Positions 55,815 through 64,000 are shown, counted from the first letter of the stretch. The stretch is 64,000 nt of DNA from Pseudomonas sp. P7548 (GCF_013386585.1 NZ_JACARO010000015.1:62001-126000), one strand, 5' to 3'. Notes: a model not told the origin generated them from the sequence alone. Made by a program: numbers and translations.

Positions 55815-56525
55815 ATGAGTAATCAACAGAACGAAGCCAAGAAGGTCGCCGCCCGCCGGGTGATCGAGGAATTTGTGCGCGATGGCATGCAGCTGGGCCT
55901 GGGCTCCGGGACCACCTCGCATTTCTTCGTTCGCGAGCTGGGCAAGCACGTGGCCAACGGCTTGAAACTGACCTGCACCACCACCTCGCGCTCCACCAAT
56001 GACGTGGCGCGGGAAGTCGGCATCGAAATCACCGACCCCAACGAGATCGGCGAGCTGGACCTGACCGTCGATGGCCCCGACGAGATCGACCGCCAGTTCA
56101 ACATGATCAAGGGCGGCGGCGCTTGCCTGCTGTGGGAAAAGATCATCGCCCACGCCTCCAAACGCATGATCTGCGTGACCGACGAAACCAAGATCGTCGA
56201 CCGCCTGGGCGCCTTCCCGCTGCCGGTGGAAGTGGTGCAGTTCGGCTGGAAGCAGACCGAGCGCCTGGTCCAGCGCGTGCTGGCCGAACATGGCATCCGC
56301 GAGGTGCAGATCATCCGCCGCGAACGCAACGGCGAGACTGTGGTGACCGACAGCGGCAACTTCATTCTCGACTGCCATTGCGGCCCGGTGCTCACCGACC
56401 CGGCGCCCCTGGAAATCGAGCTGAACCGAATCCCGGGCGTGGTGGAAAACGGCCTGTTCACCCGCGAAGCGGTGGGCATGGTAGTGGGCTGTTTTGACGG
56501 CACGTCCTACGTACAGATGCGCTGA
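55815..56525 (+). CDS. Ribose-5-phosphate isomerase A, second divergent copy
   Basis: 236 residues. The RpiA core is visible: GLGSGTTSHFFVREL, DGPDEID (DGADE in the housekeeping copy), KGGGACLLWEKI (ALTREKI in the other copy), LPVEVVQFGW. Key Asp, Lys and Glu are kept, so an isomerase is expected, but the neighbouring changes suggest a different pentose or tetrose phosphate. Start 55815 has GGAG seven bases upstream; GTG 55803 is less likely. Confidence 0.88.
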   Translation: MSNQQNEAKKVAARRVIEEFVRDGMQLGLGSGTTSHFFVRELGKHVANGLKLTCTTTSRSTNDVAREVGIEITDPNEIGELDLTVDGPDEIDRQFNMIKGGGACLLWEKIIAHASKRMICVTDETKIVDRLGAFPLPVEVVQFGWKQTERLVQRVLAEHGIREVQIIRRERNGETVVTDSGNFILDCHCGPVLTDPAPLEIELNRIPGVVENGLFTREAVGMVVGCFDGTSYVQMR

Positions 56526-56613
56526 TTTCCCGATTTGTCTGGAGCTATACCGCACGACGCGTGAAGAAAGGAAAGACGTACTCAACCAACAATAATAAGT
56601 CGGAGTCACTTCC

Positions 56614-57702
56614 ATGAAAAAAGTCGATTTTTCGAGCGTGAGCCGCCGCAGTGTCCTGGCAGGCGGTGTGGTACTGGGGCTGGGTTCGCTGCTGGGGCGC
56701 ACGGCCATGGCGCAGACCCCGCTGTCGGTGGCCTATTCGAACAAGAGCCTGGATTACTACTTCTTCGTGATCCAGGAAGAGTCGGTCAAGCGTGCGGTGC
56801 TGGCCCAGTCCGGCAAGTTCCAGGCGACCAATGCCAGCTTCGACACCACCACCCAGCTGGGCCAATGGCAAAGCCTGATGCTGTCCCAGCCGTCGGCGAT
56901 CATCTCCGACCCCATCGACAGCCAGGCCATCGTTTCGGCGATCAAGCGCTATAACCAACGCAAGATCCCGGTGGGCATTATCGACACCCCGGCCGACGGC
57001 GGCGACGTGGCGATCACCGTGAGCTTCGACAACTTCAAGGGCGGCGTGATGGCCGCTGAAGAAATCGTCAAACGCCTGGTGGCCAAATACGGCAGCCCCA
57101 AAGGCACCGTGCTCAACTGCTTCGGCGCCCTGGCCTCGGTGGCGTGGCGCCTGCGCAAAGAGGGCATGGACTCGGTATTCGCCAAATACCCCGAGATCAA
57201 ATACCTCGCACGGCCCACCGAAGGCCAGTTGGACAAGATGCAGTCGGTCACGCTCTCGACCCTCTCGGAGTTCCCTGACCTGGACGCCGTGCACGCCCCG
57301 TCGGATTCGCCGTCACGGGGGATCGCCGCCGCGCTGAAGCAGAAGGACCGCTGGAAAAAAGTCGGCGAAAAAGGCCACGTCATCTTCATCAATATCGACG
57401 GCGAACCCGTGGCGCTGGACTGGATCAAGGACGGCTACATGGACGGCTGCGTGTCCCAGGACCCGGTTGCCTACGGCCAGATCGCCGTGGAAATGATCAC
57501 CAAGTACGCCCTCAACGGCCAGGCCGTGCCGCTGGGTACCTACCAGAACAAGGATTATTTCTGGGAAACCGGCGAGATCGTGCAGGGCAAGACGGGCCCG
57601 GCGCTGGTGATCCCGGCGTTCATGATCACCCCTGAAAACGCCGACGATAAACGCCACTGGGGCTACGTCGCGGAGAAGGTGTGGGGCGTGGCCTCCAAGT
57701 GA
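56614..57702 (+). CDS. Ribose-type ABC transporter periplasmic binding protein with Tat-like signal
   Basis: 362 residues. The N-terminus has a twin-arginine motif, SRRSVLAGG, then a hydrophobic stretch and a cleavage site at AMA (about residue 32). The mature part is a Peripla_BP_4 sugar-binding protein (SVAYSNKSLDYYFFV, QAIVSAIKRYNQRKIPVGI, DGYMDGCVSQDPVAYGQIA). GGAGT precedes the start. First gene of a binding-protein/ATPase/permease set typical of pentose or polyol uptake; ligand unknown. Confidence 0.9.
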   Translation: MKKVDFSSVSRRSVLAGGVVLGLGSLLGRTAMAQTPLSVAYSNKSLDYYFFVIQEESVKRAVLAQSGKFQATNASFDTTTQLGQWQSLMLSQPSAIISDPIDSQAIVSAIKRYNQRKIPVGIIDTPADGGDVAITVSFDNFKGGVMAAEEIVKRLVAKYGSPKGTVLNCFGALASVAWRLRKEGMDSVFAKYPEIKYLARPTEGQLDKMQSVTLSTLSEFPDLDAVHAPSDSPSRGIAAALKQKDRWKKVGEKGHVIFINIDGEPVALDWIKDGYMDGCVSQDPVAYGQIAVEMITKYALNGQAVPLGTYQNKDYFWETGEIVQGKTGPALVIPAFMITPENADDKRHWGYVAEKVWGVASK

Positions 57703-57773
57703 TGGGCCGTCGCGCGGCGTGAGCAACGGCTGGCGCGATGTTTATCCGACAAGGTGATGGTGAGAACAACAAA

Positions 57774-59282
57774 ATGACCTTACACCCAACGCCCGACGAC
57801 ACGATCCTGAGCATCGAGAATGTCGCCAAAAGCTATGGCCCGGTCCGCGCCTTGCGCGGGGTGACCACGCAAATCCGTCGCGGCTCGATCCATGGGCTGC
57901 TGGGGGAAAACGGTGCGGGCAAATCCACGCTGGTGGGGATTATTTCCGGGCAGGTCATCCCCACCTCCGGGCAGATCCTCATGAACGGGCAGCCGCTCAA
58001 GCAGGTGGACGTCAAGGTGATGGAGCAGGCCGGGGTGTTCCTGGTGACCCAGGAGCCGATGATCATCGGCAACCTCACCGCCGCGGAAAACCTGATGCTC
58101 GGTATCTGGCCGACGCGCAATGGCCTGGTCGATTGGAAGCAGTTGAACGCGGACGCGGCGCGCATGCTCGACGGCTCCGGCATCGACCCCAAGGCGCTCG
58201 CGGGTCAGCTCGACGCCGTGGCGCGGCGCAAGCTGAACATCCTGCGGGCGATGTTTTCCGGAGGCAAGGTCATCATCCTCGATGAGCCAACCGCGTCACT
58301 GACCGTGGTCGACCGGCGCCAGTTGTTCGACTTCATGCTGCGCCTCAAAGGCGAGGGCGTGACCTTCATCTTCATCTCCCACTACAACGACGAGATCCTC
58401 GAAATCTGCGACGCGGTCACCGTGCTGCGCGACGGCGCCCTGGCGGGTACGCGTTCGGACATCACCGGGCTGACCTCCGAGCAGCTCACCGAACTGGTGA
58501 TCGGCCACGGCGTGCAGCTGTTCCAGCGCAAGCGCCGTGACCACAACGGCAAGGCGCCGGCGATTTCCCTGCGCGGTGTGCGTGGCAAGTGGTTGGCGCT
58601 CGACAGCCTGGACATCGCGCCAGGTGAGGTGGTCGGGTTTACCGGGTTGCCCGGTGCCGGCGCGAAGGAAATGGCCCGGGCGATTTTCGGCCTGCACCCG
58701 GCCATCGGCACCCTGGCGATGAACGGCGAAGACGTGCGCCCACTGCCACGTTCCCCCAATGCGGCGTTCGAGGCGGGCATTGCCTACCTCTCCGACGACC
58801 GCCGCAAGGACGGCGCCGTGGGGCAGATGTCGATTGGCAGCAACATCGCCATGTCGTCCCTCGCCACGCGCAGCCGGTTGGGGTTTATCGACGCCGACGC
58901 CGAAGCCTCGGTGATCAATCACTACTTCGCGGCGATGGGCGTGAAATCGCCCAATCCGGACTACTCGGTGAACACCCTCAGCGGCGGCAACCAGCAAAAG
59001 GTCTGCCTGGGCCGGGTGCTGGCGACCCAGCCACGCCTGTTGATGGTGGACGAGCCAACGCGGGGTATCGACATGGGCGTGAAGCAGGACGTGTTGCGCA
59101 TCATCGACGAACTCAGTGATGCCGGCGTGGCGGTAATCATCGTGTCCAGCGACACCGATGAACTGGTGCGCGCGGTGGACCGGGTGTGCATCTTCGATCA
59201 GGGCACGATCAAGGAAACATTGACGGGAGAGGACATCAGCGTCGAGCGCATCCGCGCATCCGTACAAGGATCCAGCAGTTGA
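57774..59282 (+). CDS. Sugar ABC transporter ATPase, RbsA-type tandem domains
   Basis: 502 residues, two ATPase domains. Domain 1: Walker A GENGAGKST (44-52), Walker B VIILDE (166-171), switch FISHYND, but the signature is LDAVAR (146-151) instead of LSxGQ. Domain 2: degenerate Walker A (FTGLPGAGAKE), normal signature LSGGNQQK and Walker B LLMVDE. The composite site made by these two degenerate parts should be inactive, the other intact. Start 57774 (MTLHP) preferred; ATG 57738 is possible. Confidence 0.9.
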   Translation: MTLHPTPDDTILSIENVAKSYGPVRALRGVTTQIRRGSIHGLLGENGAGKSTLVGIISGQVIPTSGQILMNGQPLKQVDVKVMEQAGVFLVTQEPMIIGNLTAAENLMLGIWPTRNGLVDWKQLNADAARMLDGSGIDPKALAGQLDAVARRKLNILRAMFSGGKVIILDEPTASLTVVDRRQLFDFMLRLKGEGVTFIFISHYNDEILEICDAVTVLRDGALAGTRSDITGLTSEQLTELVIGHGVQLFQRKRRDHNGKAPAISLRGVRGKWLALDSLDIAPGEVVGFTGLPGAGAKEMARAIFGLHPAIGTLAMNGEDVRPLPRSPNAAFEAGIAYLSDDRRKDGAVGQMSIGSNIAMSSLATRSRLGFIDADAEASVINHYFAAMGVKSPNPDYSVNTLSGGNQQKVCLGRVLATQPRLLMVDEPTRGIDMGVKQDVLRIIDELSDAGVAVIIVSSDTDELVRAVDRVCIFDQGTIKETLTGEDISVERIRASVQGSSS

Positions 59283-59308
59283 ATAAGAAAAAGAGTGGAG
59301 ACACGGGT

Positions 59309-60307
59309 ATGAGTACTTTAGTGAAACCCGGCAACGGGGTAGCGCCTGCCGCAACCAAAATCAACGGCCCGGCCGTGCTGGGCTGGGTGCTGCACAACGT
59401 GGTGTGGATCTGGCTGATCGCGCTGGTGGCGGGCTTCGGCCTGTTCAACGAATTCTTCTTCACCCTGTTCAACCTGCAGAACGTGATGGTGCAAGCCACG
59501 GTGCTCGGTATGTTGGGGCTCGCGGTGGCGCTGCCGTTGCTGGTGGCGGAGATCGATTTGTCGATCCCGGCCAATGCCGGGTTCTCTTCGGCGGTGGGCG
59601 CACTGGCCTATTCCAGCTGGGGGTTGCCGTGGTACCTGGCCGTGATCATCGGCTTGCTGGTGGGCACTGCGATCGGCTTCTTCAACGGGCTGTGCATCAC
59701 CCGGCTGAAAATGGTCTCGCTGATCGAAACCCTGGCGATGATGATCATTCTGCAAGGCGCGCTGCTGGCGCTGACCCAGGGCACCACGCTGACCAACATG
59801 GCTGACGGCTACATCTGGATCGGCCAAGTCACCCTCGGTGGCTGGCCGCTGATGCCGGTGGTGTTCCTGGTCGCGCTGGTGGTAATGGGCGTGGTGCTGC
59901 GCCGCACGGTGCTGGGTCGCTCGATCTACGCAGTGGGCGGCAACCCGATTGCGTCGAACTCGGCGGGTATCCGCGTGGACCGGGTCAAGATCATCACCTA
60001 CACCATCTCCGGTTTTCTCGCGGCGGCGGCGGGCTTTCTGCTGGCGTCCTGGCAGATGGCGATCACCTCCAGCCAGGGTTCCAGCTACCTGTTGTATGCG
60101 ATTGCCGCGCCGATCATCGGTGGCGTCAGCGTGTTCGGCGGGCGCGGTAACGTCAAAGGCGTACTGGGCGGCGTATTGTTGCTGACGGTGATCCAGGTCG
60201 GCCTGGCGATTGTGAATGTGCCGTCGTTTTATGTCGGCATGATCGGTGGCGTGATGATCTTTATCGCCGTGGCCATTGACGCTATCCGCGTGCGCTATTT
60301 CGGTTAA
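59309..60307 (+). CDS. Sugar ABC transporter permease, RbsC-type
   Basis: 332-residue inner-membrane permease with about 8-10 hydrophobic segments; LVAEIDLSIPANAGFSSAVG and GRSIYAVGGNPIASNSAGI, AAPIIGGVSVFGGRGNV are the BPD_transp_2 signatures. Start 59309 follows GAGTGGAG; the upstream frame overlaps the ATPase gene. Pairs with the ATPase 26 bp upstream. Confidence 0.92.
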   Translation: MSTLVKPGNGVAPAATKINGPAVLGWVLHNVVWIWLIALVAGFGLFNEFFFTLFNLQNVMVQATVLGMLGLAVALPLLVAEIDLSIPANAGFSSAVGALAYSSWGLPWYLAVIIGLLVGTAIGFFNGLCITRLKMVSLIETLAMMIILQGALLALTQGTTLTNMADGYIWIGQVTLGGWPLMPVVFLVALVVMGVVLRRTVLGRSIYAVGGNPIASNSAGIRVDRVKIITYTISGFLAAAAGFLLASWQMAITSSQGSSYLLYAIAAPIIGGVSVFGGRGNVKGVLGGVLLLTVIQVGLAIVNVPSFYVGMIGGVMIFIAVAIDAIRVRYFG

Positions 60308-60332
60308 TCCATTTCAACTTCGGGAAACGCCC

Positions 60333-61853
60333 ATGTCTTTTACACCCCACGGCAAGCACCTGATCGCAGGCGTTTGGGTCGCCGGCGACAGCACCTTTTC
60401 CAACGCACCGACCCAGGGCCCGGCCCAGTGGTTTTCGGCAGGCAGCATCGAACTGGTGAACCGCGCCTGCGAGGCAGCGGAAGCGGCGTTCTGGAGCTTC
60501 GGTTATTCGAGCCGGGAGGCGCGGGCCGAATTGTTGAACGCCATCGCTGATGAAATCGAAGCGCGTGCCGCGATCATCACCACCGTGGGCGCGCTGGAAA
60601 CCGGCCTGCCGGAAGGGCGCTTGCAAGGTGAGCGTGGGCGCACCGTGGGGCAGTTGCGATTGTTTGCGTCGCATATTCTGGCGGGGGATTACCTGGACCG
60701 TCGCCGCGATGTGCCGTTGCCCGATCGCCAGCCGCTGCCGCGCCCGGACATTCGCTTGATCCAGCGCCCGATCGGGCCGGTGGCGGTGTTTGGGGCGTCG
60801 AACTTCCCGCTGGCGTTTTCCACCGCAGGCGGTGACGTGGCGTCGGCGTTGGCTGCCGGTTGCCCGGTGGTGGTGAAGGGGCACGAGGCGCACCCTGGCA
60901 CCAGCGAGATCGTGGCCGAGGCGATTCATGCGGCGATCAAGCAGTGCGACGTTCACCCGGGCGTCTTCAGCCTGGTGCACGGCGGTTCGCGGGCGGTGGG
61001 GCAACGGCTGGTGCAGCATCCGCTGATCAAGGCGGTGGGTTTCACCGGTTCGCTGGGGGCGGGCAGGGCGTTGTTTGATCTGTGTGCCAAGCGATTCGAG
61101 CCGATTCCGTTTTTTGGCGAGTTGGGTTCGGTGAACCCGATGTTCCTGATGCCCCATGCGGTGGCAGCGCGCGGGGTGGAGATTGCCAAGGGTTGGGCCG
61201 GTTCATTGACCATGGGCGCGGGGCAGTTCTGCACCAACCCTGGCGTGGCGGTGTTGGCTGAAGGTGAGGCGGCCAATGCGTTTATCGACGCGGCGGTCAC
61301 CGCGTTGGCGCCGGTCGGCGCCCAGGTGATGCTGACCGAAGGCATTGCCGCCGCGTATCGCGATGGCCGTGAACGTGTGGCCAATGCCGTGGGTGTGCGT
61401 GAAGTGCTGTCCAACACCTGCGAGCCGCGCCAGGCGATGCCGTATCTGTTCGCCACCACGGGCCGCGAATGGCTGGCCAATGCGTCATTGGGTCATGAAG
61501 TGTTCGGCCCGTTGGGGCTGGTGGTGACGGTCAAGGATGGCGAGGAGATGCTGGAGGTTGCGCGTTCGCTGGAAGGCCAGCTGACTTGCACGGTTCATCT
61601 GGATGCAGCGGACAGCGCCGAGGTCAGCCGCTTGCTGCCGATTCTGGAGCGCAAGGCCGGGCGCATTCTTGCCAATGGCTTCCCGACCGGTGTGGAAGTG
61701 AGCGAGGCCATGGTGCATGGCGGGCCGTATCCGGCGTCGACCAACTTTGGCGCGACGTCGGTGGGCACGATGGCGATCCGCCGGTTCCTGCGGCCGGTGA
61801 GTTACCAGAACATCCCCGAGGCTCTATTGCCCGAAGACTTGCAGCAACACTAA
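60333..61853 (+). CDS. Alpha-ketoglutarate-semialdehyde-type aldehyde dehydrogenase
   Basis: 506 residues of the KGSADH/NADP-ALDH clade: FGASNFPLAFSTAGGDVASA, catalytic Glu in FFGELGSVNP and Cys in GAGQFCTNPG, NGFPTGVEVSEAMVHGGPYP. Enzymes of this clade end the Weimberg-type routes (L-arabonate, D-xylonate, glucarate) by making 2-oxoglutarate. Last gene of the rightward operon, 25 bp after the permease. Together with the FAH enzyme it supports a non-phosphorylative branch. Confidence 0.88.
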   Translation: MSFTPHGKHLIAGVWVAGDSTFSNAPTQGPAQWFSAGSIELVNRACEAAEAAFWSFGYSSREARAELLNAIADEIEARAAIITTVGALETGLPEGRLQGERGRTVGQLRLFASHILAGDYLDRRRDVPLPDRQPLPRPDIRLIQRPIGPVAVFGASNFPLAFSTAGGDVASALAAGCPVVVKGHEAHPGTSEIVAEAIHAAIKQCDVHPGVFSLVHGGSRAVGQRLVQHPLIKAVGFTGSLGAGRALFDLCAKRFEPIPFFGELGSVNPMFLMPHAVAARGVEIAKGWAGSLTMGAGQFCTNPGVAVLAEGEAANAFIDAAVTALAPVGAQVMLTEGIAAAYRDGRERVANAVGVREVLSNTCEPRQAMPYLFATTGREWLANASLGHEVFGPLGLVVTVKDGEEMLEVARSLEGQLTCTVHLDAADSAEVSRLLPILERKAGRILANGFPTGVEVSEAMVHGGPYPASTNFGATSVGTMAIRRFLRPVSYQNIPEALLPEDLQQH

Positions 61854-61857
61854 TCAC

Positions 61858-61947
61858 TGTGGGAGCTGGCTTGCCGGCGATAGCGGTGGGTCAGGCGACC
61901 TCTCTATTGGCTGTGCCGTCGCCATCGCAGGCAAGCCAGCTCCTACA
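61858..61947. repeat. Mixed REP pair
   Basis: Left arm GTGGGAGCTGGCTTGCCGGC, right arm GCAGGCAAGCCAGCTCCTAC; the two arms mix bases of two REP classes. Between convergent genes. Confidence 0.85.
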
Positions 61948-61997
61948 GTGGATCTCCGTCGCTGCACAAGTCCCCTGTGGGGCGCCATCCATCTGGG

Positions 61998-62438
61998 TTA
62001 GTGCCCGTGGCTACGGCCCACATGTGAGTGCTCGGCCTCGCTGGCCGCGACACTCCCGCTGACTTCCAGACGCTGCAGAATCCCGCATTCCGGCCCGCCG
62101 CCGCAGCGTTGGCGCAGGTCGAGCAATTGTTCCTGCAACGCCAGCAGCCCATCAATCCGCGCTTTCACGTGGTGGATGTGCTCGTCGATCAACGCATTCA
62201 CGCTTTCGCACTGGTCCTGGGGGCTGTCGCGCAGGCCCAGCAGGCTGCGGATTTCTTCCAGGGTCATGTCGAGGCTGCGGCAGTTGCGGATAAAGATCAG
62301 CCGTTCGGTGTGCGCCTGGGTGTACACGCGGTAGTTGGCGTCTGTGCGGGCTGGCGGTGGCAGCAGGCCTTCTTTCTCGTAATACCGGATGGTTTCCACC
62401 TGACAGTCGGTCAGTTTGGCCAGTTCGCCGATCTTCAT
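61998..62438 (-). CDS. cadR: Cadmium/lead-responsive MerR-family regulator CadR
   Basis: 146 residues: MerR helix-turn-helix (MKIGELAKLTDCQVETIRYY), coiled-coil dimer helix, and metal cysteines C77, C112 and C118 plus a histidine tail (EHSHVGRSHGH), as in P. putida CadR. It would bend the divergent cadA promoter when Cd(II) or Zn(II)/Pb(II) binds. Start 62438 has GGAG upstream; the frame opening earlier at 62498 would cross its own operator. Confidence 0.94.
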   Translation of the reverse strand: MKIGELAKLTDCQVETIRYYEKEGLLPPPARTDANYRVYTQAHTERLIFIRNCRSLDMTLEEIRSLLGLRDSPQDQCESVNALIDEHIHHVKARIDGLLALQEQLLDLRQRCGGGPECGILQRLEVSGSVAASEAEHSHVGRSHGH

Positions 62439-62461
62439 CGCAGCAATCTCCAAATGGGTGC

Positions 62462-62492
62462 TTGACCCTATAGTGGCTACAGGGTCTTTACT
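62462..62492 (+). promoter_or_regulatory. MerR-type cadA promoter and operator
   Basis: Dyad ACCCTATAG-TGG-CTACAGGGT (62465-62485, one mismatch) overlaps a -35 box TTGACC (62462-62467) and a weak -10 (TTTACT, 62487-62492). The 19-bp spacer is the hallmark of MerR-activated promoters. Confidence 0.8.
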
Positions 62493-62523
62493 TGGCAACA
62501 GGCACCTTTACGGACGCGACAGA

Positions 62524-64000
62524 ATGAGCGATTCCCTCCACACCCCACACAAGCACGACCACGGTCATGACCATGACCACGATCATGCCCCGAAGAAACT
62601 CACGCCTGTGCACAACCATGGCCACGGCGGTTCCTGCTGTTCCGGCACGCCAGCCCCTGCGGTGGTGCAGCTGAGCGAAGCCCCCACCGCCGGCTCGCGC
62701 CTGAGCACCTTCCGCATCGAAGCCATGGACTGCCCCACCGAGCAGACGCTGATCCAGAACAAACTGGGCAAGCTGGCCGGCGTGCAGCAACTGGAATTCA
62801 ACCTGATCAACCGCATCCTCGGCGTCACCCATGACCTGCCGACTACAGCGCCGATCATCGACGCGATCAAATCCCTCGGCATGCAGGCTGACCCTATCGA
62901 GGAAGGCACCCCGGCCGCCGAGCCGCCTGCCAAGAAACACGGGTGGCCGCTGGCGGTGTCTGGCGTCGGCGCGTTAGGCGCCGAAGTGCTGCACTTCACC
63001 AACGCCGCGCCGACATGGGTGATTGCAGTGGTGGCGCTGGTGTCGATCCTCAGCGGCGGTCTCACCACCTACAAAAAGGGCTGGATCGCCCTGAAAAACC
63101 TCAACCTGAACATCAATGCCCTGATGAGCATCGCCGTCACCGGCGCCGTGCTGATTGGCCAGTGGCCGGAAGCGGCCATGGTGATGTTCCTGTTTACCGT
63201 GGCCGAGCTGATCGAAGCCAAGTCCCTGGACCGTGCACGCAACGCCATCAGCGGCTTGATGCAGATGACACCCGAGCAGGCCACAGTTCGGCAGGCGGAC
63301 GGTTCGTGGGCTGAACAGGACGTCAAAAGTATTGAGATTGGCGCGATCGTGAGGGTAAAACCCGGCGAACGCATCGGCCTGGACGGTGAAGTCACCGCTG
63401 GCCAGTCCACCATCGACCAGGCGCCGATCACCGGCGAAAGCCTGCCGATTGAAAAGACCGTGGGCGATAAAGTCTTCGCCGGCACCATCAACCAGGCCGG
63501 CTCCCTGGAATACGAGGTGACGGCTGCGGCCAACAACTCCACCCTGGCGCGCATCATCCACGCCGTGGAGCAGGCCCAAGGCGCAAGGGCGCCGACCCAG
63601 CGCTTTGTCGACAGCTTCTCGAAGGTCTACACCCCGGCCGTGTTCCTGTTTGCCCTGGGCGTGGCAGTGATCCCGCCGCTGTTCATGGCCGGCGCCTGGT
63701 TTGACTGGATCTACCGCGCCCTCGTGCTGCTGGTGGTCGCGTGCCCTTGTGCACTGGTGATTTCCACCCCGGTGACCATCGTCAGCGGTCTTGCGGCAGC
63801 GGCGCGCAAAGGCATTCTGATCAAGGGCGGCGTGTACCTGGAGGGCGGTTACAAGCTTGATTATCTGGCCCTCGACAAGACCGGCACCATCACCCACGGC
63901 AAGCCGGTGCAAACCGACTACTTGCCACTGTTCCCCAACGTCGAGGGCAGCGCGCCGGCCCTGGCCGCCAGTTTGGCCGGGCGGTCCGACCACCCGGTGT
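62524..64000 (+). CDS. cadA: P1B-type heavy-metal-exporting ATPase CadA, 3' end beyond window
   Basis: 492 codons visible and open to the window end. N-terminus is histidine-rich (HDHGHDHDHDHA), followed by a GGSCCSG cysteine pair, an HMA domain with MDCPTEQ, membrane segments, the actuator motif TGESLPIEK, the metal-channel CPC (VACPCALVIS) and the phosphorylation site DKTGT. Exports Cd(II), Zn(II) or Pb(II) from the cytoplasm. Divergent from cadR with 85 bp between starts. Ribosome site is weak. Confidence 0.95.
   Translation, partial: MSDSLHTPHKHDHGHDHDHDHAPKKLTPVHNHGHGGSCCSGTPAPAVVQLSEAPTAGSRLSTFRIEAMDCPTEQTLIQNKLGKLAGVQQLEFNLINRILGVTHDLPTTAPIIDAIKSLGMQADPIEEGTPAAEPPAKKHGWPLAVSGVGALGAEVLHFTNAAPTWVIAVVALVSILSGGLTTYKKGWIALKNLNLNINALMSIAVTGAVLIGQWPEAAMVMFLFTVAELIEAKSLDRARNAISGLMQMTPEQATVRQADGSWAEQDVKSIEIGAIVRVKPGERIGLDGEVTAGQSTIDQAPITGESLPIEKTVGDKVFAGTINQAGSLEYEVTAAANNSTLARIIHAVEQAQGARAPTQRFVDSFSKVYTPAVFLFALGVAVIPPLFMAGAWFDWIYRALVLLVVACPCALVISTPVTIVSGLAAAARKGILIKGGVYLEGGYKLDYLALDKTGTITHGKPVQTDYLPLFPNVEGSAPALAASLAGRSDHPV

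Overview
The window is a GC-rich, gene-dense chromosomal segment of a Pseudomonas, most likely of the P. fluorescens group. This rests on the gene content and order (serA next to D2HGDH; rpiA-ilvA; rppH-ptsP; lgt-thyA; spuI with spuABCDEFGH; lsfA-ssuEADCBF) and on dense REP-type palindromes of the GTGGGAGC-GGCTTGC kind between genes. I saw no rRNA, tRNA, insertion sequence, prophage or CRISPR array. The first gene (argA) and the last (a cadA-type metal ATPase) run off the ends.

Layout. (1) 1-10.0 kb: 3' part of argA; an orphan taurine-type binding protein (tauA) without its transporter; then a sulfur-starvation block of outer-membrane porin, 1-Cys peroxiredoxin lsfA and the complete sulfonate operon ssuEADCBF. 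(2) 10.1-21.8 kb: a TetR regulator, then the polyamine locus: spuI divergent from spuABCDEFGH. It covers uptake (two binding proteins, ATPase, two permeases), gamma-glutamylation, transamination and hydrolysis of the glutamyl product. (3) 22-32.5 kb: accessory and housekeeping genes: HD-domain protein, two AraC-type regulators flanking a CXXC carboxymuconolactone-decarboxylase-like gene, a HacB-like Ntn acylase, a lysophospholipase-like hydrolase, a DUF2059 protein, a 2OG-Fe(II) oxygenase, a DUF523 protein, a shortened binding protein and a DUF4399 protein. (4) 32.6-47.7 kb: conserved core: serA/D2HGDH, an FAH-fold hydrolase, two SdiA-regulated-type paralogues, rpiA, ilvA, a histidinol-phosphatase-type HAD enzyme, rppH, ptsP, lgt, thyA. 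(5) 47.7-61.9 kb: a catabolic island that looks dedicated to a pentose-like sugar or sugar acid. Leftward: FAH-fold (XylX/AraD1-like) enzyme, D-2-hydroxyacid dehydrogenase and an SDR. Rightward: aldehyde dehydrogenase, FGGY kinase, HAD phosphatase, RpiR regulator, a second RpiA, a ribose-type ABC transporter and an alpha-ketoglutarate-semialdehyde-type dehydrogenase. (6) 62-64 kb: cadR and divergent cadA with a MerR-type promoter.

How the parts work together. The ssu block liberates sulfite from alkanesulfonates; the porin and LsfA probably support uptake and peroxide defence under sulfur limitation. The spu genes feed putrescine-type amines through glutamylated intermediates toward GABA. SerA and D2HGDH form a known redox couple in which D-2-hydroxyglutarate made by SerA is re-oxidised. 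The sugar island is the least explained part: it carries marks of both a phosphorylative route (kinase plus pentose-phosphate isomerase) and a non-phosphorylative Weimberg-like route (keto-deoxy-acid enzyme plus ketoglutarate semialdehyde dehydrogenase), a Tat-like signal on its binding protein, and an ABC ATPase whose second ATP site looks degenerate on both faces. Upstream of its SDR lie an 11-bp tandem repeat and a roughly 200-nt highly structured element, the most unusual non-coding sequence in the window.
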